A stretch of 24,036 nucleotides of DNA from an uncultured Gammaproteobacteria bacterium. GTDB taxonomy: Bacteria > Pseudomonadota > Gammaproteobacteria > Chromatiales > Chromatiaceae. Positions 24,027 to 24,036 of the stretch are shown piece after piece. The position numbers and the translations under genes are program-made. Below the pieces are notes generated by a model. It did not search any database. It had not been told where the DNA came from and saw nothing but the letters and a program-made list of their open reading frames with translations. The DNA lies in assembly GCA_937926265.1 (NCBI GenBank), contig CALAZS010000201.1, forward strand, positions 1 to 24,036, given 5' to 3'. Every line of letters begins with the position of its first letter. Within the stretch, counting starts at the first letter, position 1.

Positions 24027-24036
24027 ATTCTTACAC

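Overview
The window looks like ordinary chromosomal core sequence from a gammaproteobacterium. Many products closely match Escherichia coli or Pseudomonas proteins as I remember them: AroC, YiaD, GlcD/E/F, YfcA, 6-phosphogluconolactonase, YadG/YadH and PBP1b. Coding DNA has middling GC content and the gaps are AT-rich. I see no tRNA, rRNA, CRISPR array, transposase, integrase or phage gene. A sulfide:quinone-oxidoreductase-like flavoprotein and a complete glycolate oxidase hint at a sulfur-influenced or autotrophic lifestyle, but this is inference.

Layout. Bases 1-45 are the tail of an upstream gene, closed by a strong terminator (68-99). Positions 271-2625 hold two envelope genes: an exported M23 metallopeptidase and a TolC-family outer-membrane protein. 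Positions 2710-4965 hold aroC followed 3 bp later by an HcaT-like major facilitator transporter, with a nested inverted repeat just upstream. A 401-bp gap (4966-5366) is packed with tandem and inverted repeats. It precedes a response regulator with a PP2C-type phosphatase output domain (5367-6524). A convergent YiaD-type OmpA lipoprotein follows (6566-7234, minus strand). A divergent SLC13-type permease with two RCK_C domains lies at 7558-9546, and an exported DUF302 protein at 9735-10256.

Positions 10393-14147 are the tightly packed glcD-glcE-glcF operon, encoding membrane-associated glycolate oxidase. A small unknown protein (14263-14583) ends 6 bp from the end of a convergent HerA-like ATPase (14590-16221, minus strand). 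The HerA-like gene is divergent from the SQR-like flavoprotein (16379-17506). Their shared 157-bp gap carries three exact copies of a 9-bp half-site, two of them forming a dyad over a putative promoter. A membrane protein with a degenerate GGDEF domain follows at 17539-18219. A TSUP-family permease (18238-18993, minus strand) is divergent from 6-phosphogluconolactonase (19032-19721), with only 38 bp between their start codons. The window ends with yadG-yadH-mrcB (19821-23955), an ABC exporter joined by an overlapping stop/start to the bifunctional peptidoglycan synthase PBP1b.

How the genes fit together. Several serve the envelope (M23 peptidase, TolC-like protein, YiaD-like lipoprotein, YadGH, PBP1b). 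Others serve central carbon metabolism (AroC, GlcDEF, Pgl) or signalling (PP2C response regulator, degenerate GGDEF protein). I found no clearly novel multigene system. The best leads are the shared half-sites between the HerA-like gene and the SQR-like gene, the repeat-rich gap before the response regulator, the attenuator-like hairpin touching the yadG start, the yadGH-mrcB coupling, and the recurrence of short tandem duplications at gene borders.
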